Of a stretch of 11,085 bases of DNA, positions 7,634 to 11,085 are shown piece by piece (within the stretch, counting starts at the first letter, position 1; every line of letters starts with the position of its first letter). A program made the position numbers and the translations under genes. Under the pieces are notes generated by a model, which worked only from the letters and a program-made list of their open reading frames with translations, did not search any database and had not been told where the DNA came from. The DNA is from Saprospiraceae bacterium (GTDB lineage: Bacteria > Bacteroidota > Bacteroidia > Chitinophagales > Saprospiraceae): the NCBI GenBank assembly GCA_014379065.1, contig JACMMM010000814.1, forward strand, positions 1 through 11,085, in the 5' to 3' direction.

Positions 7634-7673
7634 AACTGCCAACTGCCTACTGCCAACTGCCAACTGCCAACTG
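7634..7673. repeat. Tandem AACTGCC heptamer array
   Basis: Five consecutive heptamers (AACTGCC twice, TACTGCC once, AACTGCC twice) are followed by a partial AACTG. The array sits directly after the terminator and ends one base before the stop codon of the aldolase gene. It is the same repeat family as the inverted array at 3777-3842, here in one orientation only. Confidence 0.8.
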
Positions 7674-7674
7674 T

Positions 7675-8745
7675 TTACTGATTTCTCCCTATGCAATTCA
7701 AATCCTCAAATGCTTGCCGGAGCCTTGTCACAAAGGTTTTTTCACCTTCGCGCAGCCACACACGCGGGTCGTAGTATTTTTTGTTTGGCTTGTCGTCTCC
7801 ATCCGGGTTGCCGATCTGGGCTTGCAGGTAACCGCGTTTGGCATCGTGGTATGCGCGCACACCATCCCAAAACGCCCATTGCATATCTGTGTCAATATTC
7901 ATTTTCACGGCGCCGTACTCAATGGCTTCACGAATTTCTGTTTGTGCCGAGCCAGATCCACCGTGGAATACGAAGTTCACGGGTGTTTTCTCCGAAATAC
8001 CATGTTTCTCCCGGATGTAGTCTTGGGAGTTTTTCAAAATCACAGGCTGGAGTTTCACATTGCCAGGTTTGTAAACCCCGTGTACATTGCCAAAGGCAGC
8101 TGCCACCGTAAAATTGGGGCTGATTTTTTTCAAGTGCTCGTAAGAATAGGCCACCTCATGCGGCTGAGTGTAGAGCCTGGAAGAATCCACGTCTGAGTTG
8201 TCCACGCCGTCTTCTTCACCACCCGTCACGCCGAGCTCAATTTCCAGCGTCATGCCCATCTTGGACATGCGGGTAAGGTATCGGGCCGAAATTTCAATGT
8301 TTTCATGCAGCGGCTCCTCCGAAAGGTCGAGCATGTGGCTGCTGTAAAGCGGGAAACCATTTTTTTCAAAAAAGCGCTCGCCTGCATCCAGCAAGCCATC
8401 TACCCAAGGGAGGATATTCAATGCGCAATGGTCGGTGTGCAAAATAACAGGGATTCCATAGGCTTCCGCTACAGCATGTACATGTTGTGCTCCTGAAATA
8501 CCCCCGAGGATGGACGCGCGCTGGCCTTCGTTGGAAAGGCCCTTTCCTGCAAAAAAGGCTGCGCCACCATGAGAAAATTGAATGATGACCGGACTTTTTA
8601 CGGCTGCGGCTGTTTCCAGCACTGCGTTCACCGAGTTAGTGCCGATGACGTTCACAGCGGGCAAAGCAAAATTATGCTCGTTGGCATAGTTAAATAAATC
8701 AGTGACTTCTTGTCCATGTAGGACACCGGGTCGAAAATGGCTCAT
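7675..8745 (-). CDS. fbaA: Class II fructose-bisphosphate aldolase
   Basis: This 356-residue enzyme cleaves fructose 1,6-bisphosphate to dihydroxyacetone phosphate and glyceraldehyde 3-phosphate in glycolysis, and runs in reverse in gluconeogenesis, using zinc. Length and sequence fit the class IIA (E. coli FbaA-like, about 359 residues) group. D105 and H106 in ILHTDHCA are the catalytic aspartate and first zinc ligand. H222 in GNVHGVY and H261 in FHGGSGS are further zinc ligands. Substrate-loop residues lie in VKMNIDTDMQWA near residue 283. EIELGVTGGEEDGVDN is another hallmark. The start MSHFRPGVLHGQEV fits the family. The gene appears monocistronic: terminator on one side and about 300 bases of upstream non-coding sequence on the other. 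Confidence 0.97.
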   Translation of the reverse strand: MSHFRPGVLHGQEVTDLFNYANEHNFALPAVNVIGTNSVNAVLETAAAVKSPVIIQFSHGGAAFFAGKGLSNEGQRASILGGISGAQHVHAVAEAYGIPVILHTDHCALNILPWVDGLLDAGERFFEKNGFPLYSSHMLDLSEEPLHENIEISARYLTRMSKMGMTLEIELGVTGGEEDGVDNSDVDSSRLYTQPHEVAYSYEHLKKISPNFTVAAAFGNVHGVYKPGNVKLQPVILKNSQDYIREKHGISEKTPVNFVFHGGSGSAQTEIREAIEYGAVKMNIDTDMQWAFWDGVRAYHDAKRGYLQAQIGNPDGDDKPNKKYYDPRVWLREGEKTFVTRLRQAFEDLNCIGRNQ

Positions 8746-9056
8746 TTTAAGTGATACGTTTTGAATGATAAACGGTGAAGTTGAGTCGCTGTTAGATGGG
8801 GAAAATAAGCCCCAAAACGGGCAGTTTACAACTTAGCAGCAGTGGCGAGGGCGGGTCAATTAGCTGTGGCGAAGGTAAAAATCAGCTTCGCAAACTGCGT
8901 TTCAATCCATGTTTTTTTAAAAAAACACTTTATTGAACCTCCTAAAGCCTTGAAAACCAATGATTTTAAAAATTAATAACAAATTTTGGTACACGAGTGG
9001 CATGGCTTTTGGCATTAATAGGTAGTCGCACAAAAACCGATCGCGACCCTTATAAT
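8746..9056. other. Non-coding region between aldolase and the small membrane peptide
   Basis: No convincing gene was found on either strand in these 311 bases. The part nearest the aldolase is expected to be its leader and promoter. A weak -7-like box, TACCTTCG on the minus strand (8870-8877, one mismatch from TAnnTTTG), would give a leader of about 120 bases. The middle contains an AT palindrome (8901-8937). The right part is AT-rich and probably carries the promoter of the 28-residue ORF, but no clear consensus box was found there. Confidence 0.5.
8901..8937. repeat. AT-rich nested palindrome in the aldolase upstream region
   Basis: TGTTTTTTTAAAAAAACA (8910-8927) is a perfect 18-bp palindrome. 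It is flanked by TTCAAT (8901-8906) and its reverse complement ATTGAA (8932-8937), so the whole is a nested inverted repeat. It lies upstream of the aldolase and of the divergent small ORF. It could be an operator, a transcription-blocking hairpin or simply curved AT-tract DNA. Confidence 0.5.
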
Positions 9057-9143
9057 ATGAAAAAGAGCAAAACTTTGGTCACCATCTTTGCGCTGGCACT
9101 TCACCTTGGCCTGTTATTTTGGGCCTTCCAGCAGATGAATTGA
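9057..9143 (+). CDS. 28-residue single-helix membrane peptide (candidate)
   Basis: ATG at 9057 to TGA at 9141-9143 encodes 28 residues: a basic start (MKKSK), one hydrophobic stretch of about 19 residues (TLVTIFALALHLGLLFWAF) and a short polar tail (QQMN). This is the classic layout of a small inner-membrane protein. Twenty bases after the stop is a good hairpin with a T tract (9164-9196), so a short dedicated transcript is plausible. It is too short to recognise by family, and a chance ORF cannot be excluded, but the combination of Lys-rich start, clean helix and terminator supports it. Confidence 0.5.
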   Translation: MKKSKTLVTIFALALHLGLLFWAFQQMN

Positions 9144-9163
9144 TTCACCTAATCCATAAACAG

Positions 9164-9196
9164 AAAAGGGACGACCGCAAGATCGTCCCTTTTTTA
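9164..9196. terminator. Bidirectional rho-independent terminator
   Basis: AAAAGGGACGA (9164-9174) pairs perfectly with TCGTCCCTTTT (9183-9193) across an 8-base loop, followed by more T. It ends the transcript of the 28-residue ORF. Read from the other strand it lies at the stop codon (9194-9196) of the convergent PorT-like gene, so it probably serves both. Confidence 0.85.
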
Positions 9197-9841
9197 TTTC
9201 TTTAATTTCCAAACCAAAAGCCGGAGCGCCAACTTATCGCGCACCATCTTCCCTACCACCTCGTCATATTTTGCATGCTCTAAAAAGTGGAGGTCATTCA
9301 GACCGTGAGAATACACAAATGCAGGTTGGAGCCTCCAGCGTTTGAGCTTGATTTCAGCACCAAGGCCAAGGTCGAGCCCAAACCGTTCTTGGGAGACTTT
9401 TAGTAAATTGGAAGCGTTTTGGGCAAAGTTCCAACCTATTCGTCCACCAAAAATGACACAGCCGCGCAAGGGCGAATGGTTTCGCCGCCAGTCAGACACT
9501 ACAAAATGCAGGGGCAATTCAGCGTCAAGGAAGCGATAGGTTTTAGGCCCGTCCGGCCAAAAAATCACCTGGTTTTCAATATATGAAATGGCCAGTTCCG
9601 GTTGAAAATGTAGCCAACGCGAAATTTGCTTTTGGGCAAAAATGCCCACAGAAGCCCCAGTTTTTGGTCTGCCCGCTCCTGCTGTCAGGTCTTCTGGCCT
9701 ATGGTTACCCAATGGTTGCACACCGAGTGACTGTATTTCCATCCCTGTAAAAAAACCTAGCGCAAAGCGTTCGTTTTCTTTGCTTTGTGCCAGTATTTGT
9801 ACTGTAGCAAGCAGAAAAGGGAGGAAGGAAATTTTTTTCAT
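9194..9841 (-). CDS. PorT-like outer-membrane beta-barrel protein
   Basis: This 215-residue protein has a signal peptide (MKKISFLPFLLATVQILAQ) followed by alternating beta-strand sequence. Visible features include a first strand (FALGFFTGMEI), LHFQPELAISYIENQVIF, a strand ending in LDAELPLHFVV, RGCVIFGGRIGWNF, FGLDLGLGAEIKLKRWRLQPAFVYSHGLNDL and a final strand LALRLLVWKLKK. This order, with an E(L/I)PL strand, a GG strand, a FGLDLGLG strand and a SHGLN-type turn, resembles the PorT/outer-membrane beta-barrel family of Bacteroidota, of which PorT (SprT) is a component required for type IX secretion. A paralogous beta-barrel of unknown role is the main alternative, and the usual neighbour ubiE is not seen. 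The presence of T9SS cargo nearby fits, but does not prove, a T9SS role. Confidence 0.65.
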   Translation of the reverse strand: MKKISFLPFLLATVQILAQSKENERFALGFFTGMEIQSLGVQPLGNHRPEDLTAGAGRPKTGASVGIFAQKQISRWLHFQPELAISYIENQVIFWPDGPKTYRFLDAELPLHFVVSDWRRNHSPLRGCVIFGGRIGWNFAQNASNLLKVSQERFGLDLGLGAEIKLKRWRLQPAFVYSHGLNDLHFLEHAKYDEVVGKMVRDKLALRLLVWKLKK

Positions 9842-9862
9842 CTGAAAAATAATATATCATAA

Positions 9863-9938
9863 ATGGCCGCCCTCCTCTGCTTTGGCTTCGGCGGGTAAAA
9901 ATGACGCCCTCCTTCGCTTTGGCTACGGCGGGTAAAAA
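9863..9938. repeat. Two tandem 38-bp repeats
   Basis: Copies at 9863-9900 and 9901-9938 share the pattern ATGrCGCCCTCC..., CTTTGGCT(T/A)CGGCGGGTAAAAA, with only a few differences. Each copy has a short inverted repeat (CGCC...GGCG). They lie between the divergent PorT-like and LanB genes and look like a small interspersed palindromic element duplicated in tandem. Confidence 0.75.
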
Positions 9939-9945
9939 TGACTCA

Positions 9946-9985
9946 ATGACGCAATGACCATCTTCATGACGCAATGACCATCTTC
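9946..9985 (+). repeat. Perfect 20-bp tandem duplication containing the lanB start codon
   Basis: ATGACGCAATGACCATCTTC occurs twice in direct succession (9946-9965 and 9966-9985). The second copy supplies the ATG at 9974 that opens the LanB frame. The first copy supplies ATG 9954, which opens a 7-codon frame (MTIFMTQ) whose TGA overlaps the 9974 ATG. The duplication length is not a multiple of three. Confidence 0.85.
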
Positions 9986-10801
9986 CCCATGACACTCATT
10001 CGCAACGGAGGGTTGCCTTTGGGCATGTGGGCACCGCTTACTTGTGGCATGCCCGATTGGGTGGCGCTGCAAAATGCTGAACAAGATTCAGCGAGGCAAC
10101 TGCTCAAGGCCTTTGAAGATGCGCTTGTATCTCTGCCCGATTCGCCCCTGCGAACCTCCGTTTACAATGCCCGGAAGGATTTTTATCAGCGCAGAAAATT
10201 GCCTTCTCCGAATTTTGAGGTAAGCATCCAGGCCGAAAAAGACCTTGTAAAACTTCTTGATTGTCTCCAAATCTGGCACAAAACGCTGCAAGAAAAGCAA
10301 GCCGCCGAAGACCGATTTGCCCAAAACCTAGAAGCCAATTACCGCAGCCTTCAAGCCATCTCCAGCGATGCAATGATGCAACGTGCCCTGCTTTTTGCCA
10401 GCCACGATTTGCTTAATAGCCTCCCGGCTTTCGCGGAGAAGCCAGTGGTGCAATTTGACAAAAAAGACCGTCGTGCGGCATTTTCTCTTTTGCAGTACTT
10501 GACGAGGTCTGTGTTCAAAACTTCGCCCTTGGGGCGGTTTACTACGGTGCAGATTCGGTCCTTCAGGAATATTGACGGGGTGACTTCGAGTCACCCCGTC
10601 AATATTCCCGAAGGATCTTCGGAGCAGATAGGGGAGTGGCTTGATTACAAACCGCTTATCACTCCCAATGTCGCGCTTTTGCCCGCTATTTATGAGGTTC
10701 TATTGCGCGAACCAGCGTTTTTTCAATCGCTCAGCCTGTCGTTGAACCCTTGCATCGTCCCCGCCCCCCCGCTCCCCCCCGCCCCCCCAGCCCCCCCTTG
10801 A
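9974..10801 (+). CDS. Lantibiotic dehydratase (LanB-like), N-terminal part, ends at a frameshift
   Basis: The frame encodes 275 residues of a LanB-type dehydratase. In class I lanthipeptide and related RiPP pathways this cytoplasmic enzyme uses glutamyl-tRNA to glutamylate Ser/Thr of a precursor peptide, then eliminates glutamate. Diagnostic segments are LIRNGGLPLG near the start, MMQRALLFASHDLLNSLP (about 134-151), LLQYLTRSVFKTSPLGRFTTVQI (172-194) and ITPNVALLPAIYEVLLREPAFFQSL (229-253) leading to LNPCIV. The typical protein is far longer (at least 700 residues). Residues 198-212 are encoded by a perfect hairpin and residues 263-275 (only Pro, Ala and Leu) by a poly-C palindrome, after which a TGA ends the frame. 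Homology resumes in another frame at about 10816. The start may be 9974 or the in-frame ATG at 9989; both lack a clear ribosome-binding site. It is either a pseudogene, a slippage-controlled gene or a sequencing indel. Confidence 0.82.
   Translation: MTIFPMTLIRNGGLPLGMWAPLTCGMPDWVALQNAEQDSARQLLKAFEDALVSLPDSPLRTSVYNARKDFYQRRKLPSPNFEVSIQAEKDLVKLLDCLQIWHKTLQEKQAAEDRFAQNLEANYRSLQAISSDAMMQRALLFASHDLLNSLPAFAEKPVVQFDKKDRRAAFSLLQYLTRSVFKTSPLGRFTTVQIRSFRNIDGVTSSHPVNIPEGSSEQIGEWLDYKPLITPNVALLPAIYEVLLREPAFFQSLSLSLNPCIVPAPPLPPAPPAPP
10566..10608. repeat. Perfect 20-bp inverted repeat inserted in frame in lanB
   Basis: GGAATATTGACGGGGTGACT (10566-10585), loop TCG, then its exact reverse complement (10589-10608). 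After one mismatch the pairing continues (10557-10564 with 10610-10617, one wobble), giving a hairpin of about 61 bases. It is translated as RNIDGVTSSHPVNIPE between the conserved SPLGRFTTVQI and the ITPNVALLPAIYEVL segment of LanB. Such symmetry is not needed by the protein, so it is best read as a palindromic element carried within the gene. Confidence 0.85.
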
Positions 10802-10815
10802 GGGGGGGAGCGGGG
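10764..10815. repeat. GC homopolymer palindrome that breaks the lanB frame
   Basis: The segment has four runs of exactly seven C (10764-10770, 10774-10780, 10782-10788, 10791-10797) and one of seven G (10802-10808). CCCCGCTCCCCCCC (10767-10780) is the exact reverse complement of 10802-10815. An alternative inner hairpin pairs the last C run with the G run across a TTGA loop. The TGA at 10799-10801 ends the upstream LanB frame inside this loop. Confidence 0.88.
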
Positions 10816-11085
10816 ATTTGGCTTTATTTTGATGGTGAGCGCGAGGCTTTTCAGAAAATTGACCCCGACCCGGTAGCTGATTTTGTGGTAGAACTGCTTT
10901 TGGAAAACCATGGGAAAATGCCTTTTCCTGAAATTATCAGGCATTTAGAAAACGAAGTAGAGGCGACTAGAGAACAATTGCAGGGCCTTGTTAATCAATT
11001 GATTGACATTGGCTTGCTTGAATGGCAACTCCCTGAACGAGGGCTTTCGCCGGGGTGGTGTGGGGCGCTTTGCAACTATCTGGGC
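10801..11085 (+). pseudogene. Lantibiotic dehydratase continuation in a shifted frame (runs off the edge)
   Basis: From about 10816 a frame one base out of register with the upstream one is open to the window end (90 codons). It encodes IWLYFDGEREAFQKIDPDP, then a helical stretch MPFPEIIRHLENEVEATREQL and LVNQLIDIGLLEWQLPERGL. The F(D)GEREAF strand and the LIDIGLLEWQLP segment (an MPFxE/winged-helix-like region) are the expected next parts of a LanB N-terminal domain after LNPCIV. Upstream and downstream pieces therefore belong to one gene. There is no good start codon at this point, so the piece would not be made independently unless the frame is restored by slippage, or the break is a sequencing error. 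The rest of the gene, including the elimination domain, lies outside the window. Confidence 0.8.

Noticed and set aside
7477..8196. Long plus-strand open frame (239 codons) across the aldolase gene
   Set aside because: It is antisense to the clear class II aldolase and to the end of the LysM gene, crosses the terminator and heptamer array, and has no recognisable domain.
8899..8908. GTTTCAATCC, similar to the end of some CRISPR repeats
   Set aside because: Only one copy is present, with no spacing pattern and no cas genes; it is part of the AT palindrome region.
10762..10801. Pro/Ala-rich tail as the natural C-terminus of a short LanB-like protein
   Set aside because: The tail is simply the translation of C runs in a palindrome, and LanB sequence resumes directly after it in another frame, so this is a break, not a true end.

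Overview
The window looks like chromosomal DNA from a member of the Bacteroidota, probably of the Saprospiria/Haliscomenobacter kind. The phylum call rests on two secreted proteins with type IX secretion (T9SS) type A C-terminal sorting domains, a PorT-like outer-membrane protein, a TAnnTTTG promoter box in front of surE, and the absence of clear Shine-Dalgarno sequences. The finer placement is an inference from overall gene flavour. No tRNA, rRNA, CRISPR array, transposase or origin is visible.

Layout. Positions 1-1735 (+) hold the tail of one T9SS cargo protein and a complete second one, built from seven exact 58-residue repeats. Positions 1853-2613 (+) hold a GC-rich acidic protein of unknown function, followed by a tiny ORF that overlaps it by ATGA. 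Positions 2689-3774 (+) encode a cytoplasmic-looking trypsin-like (HtrA-type) protease fused to a zinc ribbon and a C-terminal domain resembling YbjN/CesT folds. Positions 3848-4930 (-) are a two-gene operon: surE, then a small three-helix membrane protein. Positions 5139-7577 (+) encode an exported protein with four LysM domains. Positions 7675-8745 (-) encode class II fructose-bisphosphate aldolase. Positions 8746-9193 are mostly non-coding but contain a 28-residue single-helix membrane peptide and a good terminator. Positions 9194-9841 (-) encode the PorT-like beta-barrel. From 9974 to the right edge (+) lies the N-terminal part of a lantibiotic dehydratase (LanB), an enzyme that makes ribosomally synthesised, post-translationally modified peptides (RiPPs).

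The most unusual part is the LanB gene. Its reading frame contains a perfect 20-bp inverted repeat that is translated in frame. About 160 bp later a second, almost pure G/C palindrome made of five 7-base homopolymer runs introduces a frameshift and stop. Clear LanB homology resumes immediately afterwards in another frame. This is a real pseudogene, a slippage (phase-variable) switch or a homopolymer sequencing error. One base more in any of the runs would restore a continuous protein. Its start codon also sits inside a 20-bp tandem duplication.

Small palindromic or tandem repeats recur across the window: heptamer TACTGCC/AACTGCC arrays near 3.8 kb and 7.65 kb, 38-bp repeats near 9.9 kb, and the two LanB hairpins. 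The genome therefore seems rich in small palindromic elements that can land inside genes. The T9SS cargo, PorT-like and LysM proteins share a cell-envelope theme, but they are not one operon; apart from surE with its neighbour, the genes appear to be separately transcribed.
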